The notes: a model not told the origin generated them from the sequence alone. A DNA stretch of 64,000 nt from Microbacterium sp. ET2 (GCF_030347395.1 NZ_CP128170.1:3224001-3288000), one strand, 5' to 3'. Positions 16,187-26,040 are shown, numbered from the stretch's first letter. Program-made: numbers and translations.

Positions 16187-17179
16187 ATGCAGCATCGTCC
16201 CCTCGGCCGCACCGGCCGTCACGTCTCGGCCATCGGTCTGGGCACCTGGCAGCTCGGCGCCGACTGGGGCGATGTCTCGGAGGACGACGCGCTCGCCGTC
16301 CTGGAAGCGTCCGTCGACCAGGGAGTGACCCTCTTCGACACCGCCGACGTCTACGGCGACGGGCGGAGCGAATCGCTCATCGGTCGTTTCCTCGCCGCTC
16401 GCCCCGGCCACGCGATCACCGTCGCGACGAAGATGGGGCGTCGTGCGGAGCAGAGGGCCGAGAACTACACGCCGGAGGCCTTCCGCGCCTGGAACGACCG
16501 CTCCCGCGCCAACCTGGGCGTCGAGACCCTCGACCTCGTGCAGCTGCACTGCCCGCCGACCGAGGTGATCGAGTCCGACGCGGTCTACGACGCCCTCGAC
16601 GAGCTCGTCGCCGACGGCAGGATCGCCGCCTACGGAGTCTCCGTCGAGACCGCCGCGCAGGCGCTCGCCGCCATCGCACGGCCGCACGTCACCAACGTCC
16701 AGATCATCTTCAACCCGTTCCGGCTGAAGCCCCTCGACGAGGTGCTCCCGGCCGCGGCGGCCGCACAGGTCGCCGTGTTCGCGCGGGTGCCTCTCGCATC
16801 CGGCCTGCTGTCGGGCAAGTACACCTCCGAGACCGCTTTCGCCGAGAATGACCATCGCAGCTACAACCGTCACGGTGAGGCTTTCGACAGGGGTGAGACC
16901 TTCTCGGGCGTGGACTACGACACCGGGCTCGCTGCGGCATCCGAACTGGCGCGAGCCGTTCCCGACGGAGTGAGCCTTCCCGCCGCGACGCTCGCGTGGA
17001 TCGCCTCGCAGCCCGGTGTCACGACCGTCATCCCGGGTGCGCGCAACGTCGCACAGGCGACGTCCAACGCCGAGGCCGGAGCACTGCTCGACGGCGGCGC
17101 CGACCTCAGCGGCTTCGACGCCGCCGTGCACGAGATCTACGACCGCCACCTGCGCGCGGCCATCCACCCGCTCTGGTGA
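16187..17179 (+). CDS. Aldo/keto reductase
   Basis: A 330-residue NAD(P)H-dependent TIM-barrel reductase. FDTADVYGDGRSE carries the catalytic Asp and Tyr (D-x-x-x-x-Y), VATKMGR the Lys, and LDLVQLHCPP the position of the usual active-site His. The C terminus has TTVIPGARN for cofactor phosphate binding. GAAAGG lies upstream of the ATG, and a TACGCT hexamer at 16145-16150 could be its -10. The size and class fit the YajO/Tas-like AKRs that reduce diverse carbonyls; substrate unknown. Confidence 0.88.
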   Translation: MQHRPLGRTGRHVSAIGLGTWQLGADWGDVSEDDALAVLEASVDQGVTLFDTADVYGDGRSESLIGRFLAARPGHAITVATKMGRRAEQRAENYTPEAFRAWNDRSRANLGVETLDLVQLHCPPTEVIESDAVYDALDELVADGRIAAYGVSVETAAQALAAIARPHVTNVQIIFNPFRLKPLDEVLPAAAAAQVAVFARVPLASGLLSGKYTSETAFAENDHRSYNRHGEAFDRGETFSGVDYDTGLAAASELARAVPDGVSLPAATLAWIASQPGVTTVIPGARNVAQATSNAEAGALLDGGADLSGFDAAVHEIYDRHLRAAIHPLW

Positions 17180-17263
17180 CACGCAGCGTGCGACCCGGCG
17201 AGTTCTCCACAGCCACCGACCCGTGGCCGGGACGGGCGCGACGGTTCTGTTAGCTTCGCTCGC

Positions 17264-17761
17264 GTGTCGACGATCCTCGAGATCACTGCGTTCGCCTACC
17301 TGGGCGTGATCAGCGTCGTGCTCGCCGTCATCGATGTGCGCCACCACCGCCTGCCGAACCGGATCGTGCTGCCCAGCTACGGCGTCGGTGGGGCGTTCCT
17401 CCTCGGTGCGGTGCTGTTCGGGGCACCGGTGATCGCGCTCGGGCGCGCCCTGATCGGCATGATCGTCCTGTTCTGCTTCTACCTGCTGCTTCGCGGACTC
17501 TCCCGCCGAGGCCTCGGCGGCGGCGACGTCAAGCTCGCCGGAGTCCTCGGTCTCTACCTCGGGTGGCTGGGCTGGGAGGCCCTCGCGATCGGCGCCCTCG
17601 CCGGTTTCGTCGTCGGCGGGGCGACAGGCGTCCTGCTGATCCTCGCCCGTCGCGCCGACCGCCGCACACCGATTGCCTTCGGGCCGGCGATGCTCATCGG
17701 CGCGTGGCTCGTGATCGGTGCGAGCGTCGTGGGCTCCGGAGCCGGGTCCATGCTCGCGTGA
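17264..17761 (+). CDS. Type IV prepilin peptidase-like membrane protease (A24)
   Basis: A 165-residue, six-helix aspartic protease domain. The two catalytic aspartates are Asp24 in VIDVRHHRLPN and the Asp in GGGDVKL. It lacks the N-terminal cytoplasmic methylase domain of PilD, so it resembles TadV/CpaA-type peptidases. It would cleave leader peptides of type IV or Flp pilins in the membrane; no pilin gene is in the window. GTG start; a TTAGCT hexamer lies eight bases upstream. Confidence 0.83.
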   Translation: MSTILEITAFAYLGVISVVLAVIDVRHHRLPNRIVLPSYGVGGAFLLGAVLFGAPVIALGRALIGMIVLFCFYLLLRGLSRRGLGGGDVKLAGVLGLYLGWLGWEALAIGALAGFVVGGATGVLLILARRADRRTPIAFGPAMLIGAWLVIGASVVGSGAGSMLA

Positions 17762-17870
17762 GCTCTACCCTGCGCCCGATCATTTCTCAACGGCCCCGAC
17801 GTCCGAGGCCGCACCCCCTAGGTTGGCGGTGGGAGACCAGTCATCGACCGCCGACGGGGAGAGTTCGCCC

Positions 17871-18950
17871 ATGCCGAATCTGATCGAGCGTGTCATCGCA
17901 CGCGCCCTCACGCTGAAGCCCGTGCGCGCCCTCCTGCTCTACACCGAACGGCAGGGTCCGATGCTCGCCGACAGCGTGACCTACCGCACGCTGTTCAGCC
18001 TGTTCGCCGCGGTGCTGCTCGGCTTCTCCCTCGCCGCGCTGTGGCTTGCGGGAAATCCGGTGGCCTGGCAGGCCCTGATCGACGCCGTCGACTCGGCGAT
18101 CCCCGGCCTCGTCGGAGAGGGCGGTCTGATCGACCTCGATGCCGTCCAGGCGCCCGCGGGGCTCACTGTGGCGGGGGTGATCGCCTCCCTGGGTCTCATC
18201 GGCGCCGCCATCGGCGCCATCGGGTCGCTGCGCACCGCCATCCGGCGGCTCGCGAACGAACTCACCGACGACTCCTTCTGGCTGTGGGTGCTGCTTCGCA
18301 ACCTGCTCCTCGCGATCGGGATCGGCGCGGCGCTCGGCGCCTCGGCCGTGGCGACCGTCATCGGCAGCGCGGGGATCTCCCTCGTCGGCGGATGGCTCGG
18401 GCTTGCCGAAGACGACCTGCTCCTGCAGATCGCCACGCGCGCCACGACCATCGTCGTGGTCTTCCTCCTCGACGCCGCCGTCATCGCCGTGGCGTTCCGC
18501 ATCCTGTCGGGAACCAAACCGTCGCCGCGCTCGCTCATCAGCGGCTCCCTCATCGGCGCCGCGGGGCTCACCGTTCTCCAGCAGCTGTCGAGCCTCTTCG
18601 TCGGCGGCGCCGGATCGAACCCGCTGCTGGCGACCTTCGCCTCGCTCATCGCTCTGCTTCTCTGGCTGAACCTCTCGGCGCAGGTGATCCTCATCGCCTC
18701 GGCCTACATCATCACCGGCATCGAAGAGGAGCGCGACCGGGTCCGTGCCCGCTTCGGCGCGACGACATTCCTCCAGCGCCGCGTGAAGCGTGCCGAGCTG
18801 TCGGTGCAGGCCGCGGCCGACGAGTTGAACGCGGCCCGGGCCGCCGAGGAGGAGGAACGGCGGACGAAGGCCGACGCGGCGGCGAAGGCTCAGAAGCAGA
18901 CGCCGGCGACGCCCTCAGCGGATGCCGGGACGCGGCGTGATGATCTCTGA
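17871..18950 (+). CDS. YihY/BrkB-family inner membrane protein
   Basis: A 359-residue protein with six predicted membrane segments after about 40 residues and a charged coiled-coil tail (about 285-359) rich in Ala, Glu and Lys. DSVTYRTLFSLFAAVLLGFS is the family's conserved first segment. The family was once called ribonuclease BN in error; transport or secretion roles are suspected. The tail may interact with cytoplasmic partners. The start at 17871 is the only ATG near the conserved region; upstream frame is non-conserved. The end overlaps nnrE. Confidence 0.85.
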   Translation: MPNLIERVIARALTLKPVRALLLYTERQGPMLADSVTYRTLFSLFAAVLLGFSLAALWLAGNPVAWQALIDAVDSAIPGLVGEGGLIDLDAVQAPAGLTVAGVIASLGLIGAAIGAIGSLRTAIRRLANELTDDSFWLWVLLRNLLLAIGIGAALGASAVATVIGSAGISLVGGWLGLAEDDLLLQIATRATTIVVVFLLDAAVIAVAFRILSGTKPSPRSLISGSLIGAAGLTVLQQLSSLFVGGAGSNPLLATFASLIALLLWLNLSAQVILIASAYIITGIEEERDRVRARFGATTFLQRRVKRAELSVQAAADELNAARAAEEEERRTKADAAAKAQKQTPATPSADAGTRRDDL

Positions 18951-19644
18951 CGCCGCGCCGGCTGCTCACCCGCGGGTTCCGACCTACCGGGCCGCGGATA
19001 TCCGTGCTGCCGAGGCCCCGCTCCTCGCGGCCGGGGCCCCCCTCATGGCCCGTGCCGCGCACGCGCTGGCGAAGATCTGCGTGGCGCGGCTCGCGGCGGC
19101 ATCCCTTCCTCGAGTGCTCGTCCTCGCCGGGCGGGGCGACAACGGTGGGGACGCCCTTTTCGCGGGTGCTGAGCTCGCCGCTGCCGGAGCACGTGTGGAC
19201 GTGCTGCTCACCGGCGGCGAGGCCCACGGTGCGGGCCTCGCCGCCGCCGTTGCCGCCGGGGCCCGGATCGTCGACCTGTCAGCGCTCGACCCCCGTGACG
19301 AGGGGATCGTCCTCGATGGGATGATCGGGCTGGGCGGCCGTGGGTCGCTGCGCGGGGGCGCCCGCGACGCGGCGATCGCTCTGGTGTCGGAAGCTGCCCC
19401 GGGTCGCCGGGTCCTCGCCGTCGACCTGCCGAGCGGTCTGGATCCGGACACCGGGGAGGGCGACCAGCTCGTGCTCGCCGCTCACGAGACCATCACCTTC
19501 GGTGCCGCGAAAGCGGGTCTCGCACTCCGGCGCGGACCCGCGCTGTCGGGGCGCATCACGCTCGTGGACATCGGCCTGGGACCGGGGCTCGCCGACGCCG
19601 TACCGGTCGGCGAGACCGAGATCGCGGAGATGGTCCGGGGCTGA
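18940..19644 (+). CDS. nnrE: NAD(P)H-hydrate epimerase
   Basis: A 234-residue YjeF N-terminal domain protein that epimerises R- to S-NAD(P)HX, damaged cofactors later repaired by a dehydratase. The signature GRGDNGGDALF lies at 64-74, and VLAVDLPSGLDPDTGE is the second conserved block with the catalytic Asp. It is a single-domain form; the NnrD dehydratase half must be encoded elsewhere. ATG 18940 overlaps the YihY stop by 11 bases; GTG 18937 and ATG 18922 are in-frame alternatives. Confidence 0.85.
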   Translation: MISDAAPAAHPRVPTYRAADIRAAEAPLLAAGAPLMARAAHALAKICVARLAAASLPRVLVLAGRGDNGGDALFAGAELAAAGARVDVLLTGGEAHGAGLAAAVAAGARIVDLSALDPRDEGIVLDGMIGLGGRGSLRGGARDAAIALVSEAAPGRRVLAVDLPSGLDPDTGEGDQLVLAAHETITFGAAKAGLALRRGPALSGRITLVDIGLGPGLADAVPVGETEIAEMVRG

Positions 19645-19655
19645 GCCGGGCAGGC

Positions 19656-20396
19656 TCAGCGGGCGTGCCGTTCCACGAACGTCCGCAGCAGGCGCGGCGG
19701 GTGGGTCACCGGCGTCCGTCGCACGGCGGCGAGCGTGAGGTCCAGCTCGTCGGCGCCGAAGTAGCCGTAGCCGGCGTAGGCGTGCACGCGGGTCTGCATG
19801 CCGTCGAGATCGAGCTCGGGGTGGAACTGCGTGGCGTAGACGTTGCGGCCGACCCGGAACATCTGTACCGGGCAGGTCGGCGACGACGCCAGCAGCACCG
19901 CCGAGGCGGGAAGGAGCGACACCGCCTCCTTGTGGCCGACGAACGCGTCGAAGGTGCGCGGGAAGCCGGCGAGCAGGGGTTCGTCGGCGCCGGCGTCGGT
20001 GAGGCTCACCGGGACCACGCTGATCGGCTCGGAGTACGTGCGGTCGATCACGGCGCGCTGGTGGCTGCCGAGCGTCCCGATTCCGTAGCAGGCGCCCAGG
20101 AACGGGAAGTCGCGCGCGACGACCTCGTCGAGCAGCCGGGTGAACTCCGCTTCGACCCGCCGCTGCACCGGCGACTTCTTCTCCACCGGGTCCGAGGCGT
20201 TGAACGGACCACCCCCGACGAAGATGCCCGACAGTGCGTCGAGGTCGAGGTCGGGAAGGGGGCCCGCTTCCATGCGAATGCGGATGAGGTCGCGCTCCTC
20301 GAGGCCGGTGAATCGCAGGAAGAGGGCGTACTCCTCGTCGGCGGGGACGTCCTCCGCTCGGGTGGCGAGGAGGACGAAGGGTTTGGGCCTTGTCAT
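19656..20396 (-). CDS. Class I glutamine amidotransferase-like protein
   Basis: A 246-residue stand-alone GATase1 domain. The nucleophile elbow FLGACYGIGTLG has Cys103, and ATQFHPELD supplies the His and Glu, so the triad looks intact. Free-standing relatives resemble the GuaA glutaminase domain. The partner that would use the ammonia is not evident. Its start overlaps the glgP stop by four bases (ATGA), so the two are co-translated, but a functional link with glucan breakdown is not obvious. Confidence 0.83.
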   Translation of the reverse strand: MTRPKPFVLLATRAEDVPADEEYALFLRFTGLEERDLIRIRMEAGPLPDLDLDALSGIFVGGGPFNASDPVEKKSPVQRRVEAEFTRLLDEVVARDFPFLGACYGIGTLGSHQRAVIDRTYSEPISVVPVSLTDAGADEPLLAGFPRTFDAFVGHKEAVSLLPASAVLLASSPTCPVQMFRVGRNVYATQFHPELDLDGMQTRVHAYAGYGYFGADELDLTLAAVRRTPVTHPPRLLRTFVERHAR

Positions 20397-22954
20397 CCGG
20401 CGTACGTCACAAGGCCCAGCTCCACGGGAGACACCAGGAACGGATGCCGCGGCACGACCCGCACCGTGTAGCCGAAGGTCCCCGTGATCTGCAGCGGCAG
20501 CGAGCCTCCATAGGGGGTGACCCCGTCCGCGGGCGGTCCCTGCGCCGTCAGCGGCACGGCGGTGTGGTCGGCGCCGATGACGTCGTCCTCGTCGGTGCGC
20601 CCGTAGACCAGCTCCACCGCGACGTCGTCGGGGGAGAGGCCGTCCAGGCGTACCGAGGCCTCGATCTCCAGGGTTTCGCCGGTGGACGCGCGGGTGGTGG
20701 CATCCGATCCCTCGACATGCGCGATCGCGACCGAGTCCCAGGCTCTGCGCACCCGGCTGACGAACGCGGCGAGCGAGCGTGCCTGGGCGAAATCGTCGGC
20801 GCGAAGGGCACGCTCGTTCACTGTCGAGGGCACGTACAGCCGCGTGACGTAGTCACGCACCATCCGATCGCTGGTGACCTTCTTTCCGAGGTCGGTCATG
20901 GTGTGGCGCACCATGTCGAGCCACGCGGTCGGCACGCCGCCGGTGCGCTCGTAGAACCGCGGCACGAGCTGGTGCTCGATCAGGTCGTAGAGCGCGGCCG
21001 CCTCGGCGTCGTCCCGCTCCTGGTCGGTCGCCGCCGTGTCGGCGGTCGGGATGGCCCAGCCGTTCCGGCCGTCGTACCACTCGTCCCACCAGCCATCGAG
21101 GATCGAGAGGTTCAGGACCCCGTTCAACGCGGCCTTCATGCCCGACGTGCCGCACGCCTCGAGAGGCCGCAGCGGATTGTTCAGCCACACGTCGCAGCCG
21201 GGGTAGAGGGTCTTGGCCAGCGTGATGTCGTAGTCGGGGAGGAACACGATGCGGCCGCGCACCCGCGGATCGCGGCTGAACCGCACGAGCTGCTGGATGA
21301 GGATCTTCCCGGAATCGTCAGCCGGGTGGGATTTGCCGCCGATGACCAGCTGAACCGGTCGCTCGGGATCGGTGAGGATCCGGGTGAGGCGCTCGGGATC
21401 GCGGAGCATCAGCGTCAGACGCTTGTAGGTCGGTACGCGGCGGGCGAAGCCGATCGTCAGGACCCCCGGGTCGAGGATGTCGTCGATCCATGCCGGCACC
21501 GCGGCGTTCCCGGCCGACCGGGCGGCGGCGGTCAGACGTCGCCGGGCTTCGGCGACGAGCTCCTGCTTCATCTGGGTGCGCACCCCCCACAGCTCCTGAT
21601 CGCTGACCACCTCGCGGGAGCGCCAGTCATGGCCATCGGTGTGCGCGTCGCCGAAGACGCGCTCGCTCAGGCCCGTGAGGGCGGGGTGGACCCAGGTCGG
21701 GGCGTGGACGCCGTTCGTGATGGAGGTGATCGGCACCTCGTCGGTGTCGACGCCCGGCCAGAGGGACCCGAACATCCGACGGCTCACCGAGCCGTGGAGG
21801 AGCGACACCCCGTTCGCGTGCTGCCCGAGGTGGAGGCCGAGAACGGCCATGTTGAACACGTGGGGATCGCCCCCGGGGTAGGACTCCAGGCCCAGGTCGA
21901 GCGCCTGCTCGGCGGGGAGCGAGGTGAACAGCGGACTCTGCAGGTACGACGTGACCAGGTCGCGGGGGAAGCGGTCGATGCCGGCGGGTACCGGCGTGTG
22001 AGTGGTGAAGACGGTCGACGCGCGCACCTGCGCCAGCGCCTGGTCGAAGCTCAGGCCCTCCTCGACGATGAGTTCCGACATCCGCTCCAAGCCCTGGAAG
22101 CCTGCGTGGCCCTCATTGGTGTGGTACACCTCGGGGCTGGGCGTGCCGGTCAGCGTGCACCACGCCCGCACCGCGCGGACGCCCCCCACGCCGAGGAGCA
22201 GCTCCTGCAGGAGTCGGTGCTCCCCGCCGCCGCCGTAGAGGCGGTCGGTCACCTGGCGGAGGTCATCGGGGTTGCTGGGGGTGTCGGCGTCGAGCAGCAG
22301 GAGGGGGACCCGGCCGATCTGGGCCACCCAGATGCGGGCGGCCAGGTGCCGGCCGGCCGGGAGGTCGAGTCCGACTTCGACCGGGGCTCCCTCGGCGTCG
22401 CGGAGCAGGGTCAGACCGAGACCGTAGGGGTCGAGCAGCGGGTAGCTCTCCCGCTGCCAGCCGTCGTCGCCGATCGACTGACGGAAGTAGCCCGCGCGGT
22501 AGAACAGCCCGACGCCGGTGAGGGGAACGCCGAGGTCCGACGCGCTCTTCAGGTGGTCGCCGGCGAGGATGCCGAGGCCGCCCGAGTACTGCGGCAGGGT
22601 GCCGTCGACGCCGAACTCGGGGGAGAAGTAGGCGATGTGGACCGGCTTGTCGCCTTCGAGCCCCTGGTACCACCGGTCATCGCGGAGGTAGGCGTCGAGG
22701 CGCTCCGCCTCCGCGCGGACGCGGGCCACGAACTGAGCGTCCTGCGACAGCGCGTCGAGCCGTTCCTGCCCGAGCGCGCCGAGGAGCTGCTCGGGGTTGC
22801 CGCCGACCTCTTCCCATCGGGCGGGATCCATGGAGGCGAACAGCGCCTTCGTCTCGTCCGACCAGGCCCAGCGCCAGTTGGTGGCGAGGCGGTCGAGCGG
22901 GGCGAGCTGCTCGGAGAGAACGGGACGAACGGCGAACGTGCGGATGGCCTTCAC
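20393..22954 (-). CDS. glgP: Alpha-glucan (glycogen) phosphorylase
   Basis: An 853-residue phosphorylase that releases glucose-1-phosphate from glycogen or maltodextrin. It begins with the short DUF3417-type N-terminal region of actinobacterial GlgP (LDRLATNWRWAW). The GT35 body follows, with the PLP site TSGMKAALNGVLNL near residue 615 and FARRVPTYKRLTLML. It is of the short alpha-glucan phosphorylase type, lacking the allosteric N-terminal segments of animal enzymes. First gene of a unit with the GATase gene; divergent from the small plus-strand gene at 23028. Confidence 0.92.
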   Translation of the reverse strand: MKAIRTFAVRPVLSEQLAPLDRLATNWRWAWSDETKALFASMDPARWEEVGGNPEQLLGALGQERLDALSQDAQFVARVRAEAERLDAYLRDDRWYQGLEGDKPVHIAYFSPEFGVDGTLPQYSGGLGILAGDHLKSASDLGVPLTGVGLFYRAGYFRQSIGDDGWQRESYPLLDPYGLGLTLLRDAEGAPVEVGLDLPAGRHLAARIWVAQIGRVPLLLLDADTPSNPDDLRQVTDRLYGGGGEHRLLQELLLGVGGVRAVRAWCTLTGTPSPEVYHTNEGHAGFQGLERMSELIVEEGLSFDQALAQVRASTVFTTHTPVPAGIDRFPRDLVTSYLQSPLFTSLPAEQALDLGLESYPGGDPHVFNMAVLGLHLGQHANGVSLLHGSVSRRMFGSLWPGVDTDEVPITSITNGVHAPTWVHPALTGLSERVFGDAHTDGHDWRSREVVSDQELWGVRTQMKQELVAEARRRLTAAARSAGNAAVPAWIDDILDPGVLTIGFARRVPTYKRLTLMLRDPERLTRILTDPERPVQLVIGGKSHPADDSGKILIQQLVRFSRDPRVRGRIVFLPDYDITLAKTLYPGCDVWLNNPLRPLEACGTSGMKAALNGVLNLSILDGWWDEWYDGRNGWAIPTADTAATDQERDDAEAAALYDLIEHQLVPRFYERTGGVPTAWLDMVRHTMTDLGKKVTSDRMVRDYVTRLYVPSTVNERALRADDFAQARSLAAFVSRVRRAWDSVAIAHVEGSDATTRASTGETLEIEASVRLDGLSPDDVAVELVYGRTDEDDVIGADHTAVPLTAQGPPADGVTPYGGSLPLQITGTFGYTVRVVPRHPFLVSPVELGLVTYAG

Positions 22955-23015
22955 GCTGTGAAGTGTAGGCGAGCACGATGACGCGCAACCCCCTCATCGA
23001 GCAGATCGCCGTCGA

Positions 23016-23021
23016 TACACT
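23016..23021 (+). promoter_or_regulatory. -10-like hexamer of a probable leaderless promoter
   Basis: TACACT is six bases before the ATG at 23028. The GGAGG in between touches the ATG, too close to serve as a Shine-Dalgarno. Confidence 0.5.
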
Positions 23022-23027
23022 CGGAGG

Positions 23028-23246
23028 ATGGCTATTGCACGACTGCACGGTGGTCCGCTCGATGGGCAGGTCCTGCCCCTGGAGGCGCCCGATCTCGACT
23101 CGCTCATCGTCCCGTACGGCGAAGGACAGGTCGTGTACCGGCGCAAGGGTGAAGCGCAGCACACCGGCGAGCACGACGGCCCGACCGAGGCGGAGTTCTG
23201 GTTCGTGGAGGCGACCGATGAGATCGGACCCTCGAACGACGACTGA
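23028..23246 (+). CDS. Small conserved-looking hypothetical protein
   Basis: A 72-residue acidic protein with the motif LHGGPLDGQVLPL and then VPYGEGQVVYRR. I do not recognise a family with certainty. No membrane segment, no cysteine. The -10-like hexamer six bases upstream supports this start. It overlaps the CYTH gene by 29 bases in another frame, so the two are probably one operon. Confidence 0.65.
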   Translation: MAIARLHGGPLDGQVLPLEAPDLDSLIVPYGEGQVVYRRKGEAQHTGEHDGPTEAEFWFVEATDEIGPSNDD

Positions 23247-23856
23247 ACCGGGTGAGCCGATCCGTTCCCTCGAGATCGAGATCAAGCTCGACGTGGGCCC
23301 GGATACGGCCGCTCCGGATTGGCGCACCGTCCCCGAGGTGGCTGAGGTCGCCGGTCCCGAGCTGCGCGAGCTCGACGCCCGGTACTACGACACCGCCGAT
23401 TTCGCCCTCGGGCGTGCGGGCTACGCGCTGCGCCGTCGTACCGGTGGCCCCGACGCCGGGTGGCACCTGAAGGGACCGCGGCGGGGCGCGGGCCGGGTGG
23501 AGCTCGGCTGGCCGCTCGAGGAGGGCGAGTCGCTCCCCGCGACGGTGCGGGCCGAGATCCGGCACCTCACGACACATCCGGTGCATCCGATCGCTCGGGT
23601 GCGCAACCGCAGGCTCGCCGTTCAGATGAAGGATGCCGCGGGCGACGTCGTCGCGGAATTCCTCGACGATCACGTCGAGACCCGTGACGAGGCGACCGGC
23701 ACGGAACGCTCCTGGCGCGAGTGGGAGATCGAGCTCGGCCCCGCCGCGCCCGAGGACGCCGAGCGTTTCCTCGGGGATCTCGCCGATCTCGCCCGAAACG
23801 CCGGCGCCCGCCCGGCATCCTCGGAATCGAAGATCGGGCGGGCGCTCGGGCGGTAG
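23218..23856 (+). CDS. CYTH-domain phosphohydrolase
   Basis: A 212-residue triphosphate tunnel metalloenzyme. The diagnostic E-x-E-x-K motif is EIEIK at 19-23. Basic tunnel residues follow in ALRRRTGG and WHLKGPRR, with a late acidic strand RSWREWEIELGP. Members act on inorganic triphosphate, thiamine triphosphate or cAMP synthesis; in actinobacteria CYTH proteins often hydrolyse polyphosphate-like substrates. No CHAD domain is fused. Start chosen at ATG 23218, 18 residues before the motif. Confidence 0.85.
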   Translation: MRSDPRTTTEPGEPIRSLEIEIKLDVGPDTAAPDWRTVPEVAEVAGPELRELDARYYDTADFALGRAGYALRRRTGGPDAGWHLKGPRRGAGRVELGWPLEEGESLPATVRAEIRHLTTHPVHPIARVRNRRLAVQMKDAAGDVVAEFLDDHVETRDEATGTERSWREWEIELGPAAPEDAERFLGDLADLARNAGARPASSESKIGRALGR

Positions 23857-23869
23857 GGCGGTAGGTCGC

Positions 23870-25267
23870 CTACAGGTTGATCATGTGGCCCACGAGTCCG
23901 TGGAACCCCTCCTGCAGAGCCTCCGACAGCGTGGGGTGGGTGTGGACGTTGCGCGCGGCCTCGAGCGCGGTGAGGTCCCACTTCTGCGCGAGCGTGAGCT
24001 CGGGGAGAAGCTCAGAGACATCGGGTCCGATGAGATGGCCGCCGAGCAGTTCGAGGTGCTCGCCGTCGGCGATGAGCTTGACGAAGCCGACCGGCTCGCC
24101 CAGGCCGTTCGCCTTTCCGTTGGCGCTGAAAGGGAACTTCGCCACCTTCACGTCGTAGCCGGCGTCGCGGGCCTGCTGCTCGGTCAGTCCGAACGAGGCG
24201 ACCTGCGGGGTGCAGAAAGTCGCGCGGGGCATCATGCGGTAGTCGCCGAGCGGCATGGTCTCGGCCTTGCCGATCGTCTCGGCGGCCACCACGCCCTGCG
24301 CCTCGGCGACGTGCGCCAGCTGCAGCTTCGCGGTGACGTCGCCGATGGCGTAGATGTGCGGCACATTGGTGCGCATGTAGTCGTCGATGCCGATCGCGCC
24401 GCGCTCGGTGAGCTCGACACCGGTCTTGTCCAGCCCGTAGCCCTCGACGTTCGGGATCCAGCCGATCGAGACCATCACCTTGTCGGCGTCGATCGACCCG
24501 CTGTCGCCGTCCTTGCCGGTGTAGGCGACCGTGACCCTGTCACCGTGGTCGGTGACGGTGTCGACCTTGGTGGAGGTGAGGATGTCGATGCCGTACTTCT
24601 TGTACTGGCGCGCGATCTCCTTCGACACGTCGGCGTCCTCATTCGGTAGCGCCCGGTCGAGGAACTCGACGATGGTGACCTTCACGCCGTAGTTGGACAT
24701 CACGAAGGCGAACTCCATGCCGATGGCGCCGGCGCCGACGATGACGATCGAGGAGGGGAGATCGCGAGAGAGGATCTGCTCCTCGTAAGTGACGATGTTG
24801 CCCCCGATCTCGACGCCGGGCAGCTGGCGGACCTTGGCGCCGGTGGCGATGATCGCGTTGTCGAACGTCACCGTCTCGGTGGCGCCGTCCGACTTCTGCA
24901 CCTGGATGGTGTTCGCGTCGGTGAAGGTTCCACGGCCGTCGTACTCGGTGACCTTGTTCTTCTTCATCAGGAAGTGGATGCCCTTGACGTGGGTGTCTGC
25001 CACCTTGCGGCTGCGGTCCCATGCCACTCCGAAGTCGAAGTGCACGTCACCCGAGATGCCGAAGAGGTCTGCCTTGTGGAGAACCTGGTGGGCGAGGTCG
25101 GCGTTCTTCAGAAGAGCCTTGGAGGGGATGCACCCGACGTTCAGGCAGACGCCCCCCCAGTACTTCTCTTCGATGATGGCGACGGAAAGACCGAGCTGGG
25201 CGCTCCGGACGGCCGCGACGTACCCGCCGGGGCCGGCGCCGAGGATGACGACGTCGTAGTGAGGCAT
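23870..25267 (-). CDS. lpdA: Dihydrolipoyl dehydrogenase
   Basis: The E3 flavoprotein of pyruvate, oxoglutarate and branched-chain dehydrogenase complexes, 465 residues. The FAD motif GAGPGG is at 11-16, the redox-active disulfide is Cys41-x4-Cys46 (CLNVGC), the NAD motif is [10 protein letters not shown], and the C terminus holds HTHPTLSE with the catalytic His-Glu pair. Encoded alone, with no E1 or E2 gene nearby; convergent with the CYTH gene. GTG or ATG ambiguity does not arise: [10 protein letters not shown] is the standard beginning. Confidence 0.94.
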   Translation of the reverse strand: MPHYDVVILGAGPGGYVAAVRSAQLGLSVAIIEEKYWGGVCLNVGCIPSKALLKNADLAHQVLHKADLFGISGDVHFDFGVAWDRSRKVADTHVKGIHFLMKKNKVTEYDGRGTFTDANTIQVQKSDGATETVTFDNAIIATGAKVRQLPGVEIGGNIVTYEEQILSRDLPSSIVIVGAGAIGMEFAFVMSNYGVKVTIVEFLDRALPNEDADVSKEIARQYKKYGIDILTSTKVDTVTDHGDRVTVAYTGKDGDSGSIDADKVMVSIGWIPNVEGYGLDKTGVELTERGAIGIDDYMRTNVPHIYAIGDVTAKLQLAHVAEAQGVVAAETIGKAETMPLGDYRMMPRATFCTPQVASFGLTEQQARDAGYDVKVAKFPFSANGKANGLGEPVGFVKLIADGEHLELLGGHLIGPDVSELLPELTLAQKWDLTALEAARNVHTHPTLSEALQEGFHGLVGHMINL

Positions 25268-25276
25268 GCTTCCAGC

Positions 25277-25936
25277 CTATCGGTCGGCACCGCCGCCGGT
25301 GCCCGGGGTCCGGCCCTTCGCGCGGGCGAGCAGGAGGTAGACGATCGCCCCGCCGGCGGCGACGGCGACGATCCCGACGATGATCCACGGCACGACCGCA
25401 GCCGTGGCCGACGCGGGGTCACCTGCGTCGGCCGGCGACGGCGACGCCGAGGAGGTCTCAGCCGTCGAGGCGGAAGGGGAGGGGGATGCGGAGGCGTCGG
25501 GCGCCGGGGCCGCCGTGGCATCGGCGGTCGGCGACGGCGCAGCCCCTTCCGCAACGGTGAACGACAGCTCCCCGGAGATGGGGTGGCCGTCGCTGGAGAC
25601 CACCTTCCAGAGCACCGTGACGGCGCCCGGCTGGGCCGCGGTCAGCGGCTGCGACACGACGTTGTCGGTGGTGGTCGGTGATCCGTCGACGAGCGCCGTG
25701 CCCGCGGCATCCGTCACCTCGATCACCGTGGCACCCGGTTCCTGCGAGATGAGACCGCTGAAGGTGAGGGTGATCGCCGCCGGGGCCTGGTCGAGCGTGC
25801 TGCCGGGCGTGGGGTCGGAGCCGAGCAGCTCGTCGTGCGCCGATGCGGCGACAGGGAGGGCGAAGACCGCCGTCAGCAGCACGATGACGCCGATGATCGC
25901 GCGGACAGGGGAGAAGCGAAGACCGGAACGACTCAC
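25277..25936 (-). CDS. CopC-domain copper-binding protein, exported and membrane-anchored
   Basis: A 219-residue secreted protein. The signal peptide runs to about residue 33 (ASA|H), leaving His34 as the mature N terminus, the Cu(II) ligand typical of CopC. The CopC beta-barrel follows to about residue 125 with DGHPISGELSFTV holding the second His pair. A long Ala/Ser/Pro/Thr spacer and a C-terminal membrane helix (about 185-208) end the protein. No CopD domain is fused. Ends nine bases before the lpdA start and is divergent from the copper storage gene at 26041. Confidence 0.87.
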   Translation of the reverse strand: MSRSGLRFSPVRAIIGVIVLLTAVFALPVAASAHDELLGSDPTPGSTLDQAPAAITLTFSGLISQEPGATVIEVTDAAGTALVDGSPTTTDNVVSQPLTAAQPGAVTVLWKVVSSDGHPISGELSFTVAEGAAPSPTADATAAPAPDASASPSPSASTAETSSASPSPADAGDPASATAAVVPWIIVGIVAVAAGGAIVYLLLARAKGRTPGTGGGADR

Positions 25937-26040
25937 GATCCCTACGCTACGGGGGTCTTCATCAATGATGCCTGGACGCCTACCCTGGGCTCAGGCGGGT
26001 GCACCTGCCCCGTCGCGCGAGATCGAGAGCGAGGTACGGG

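Noticed and set aside
20390..22981. 863-codon plus-strand frame opposite glgP
   Set aside because: Mirror of the glgP codon structure; the minus-strand product is a complete phosphorylase with its PLP site.
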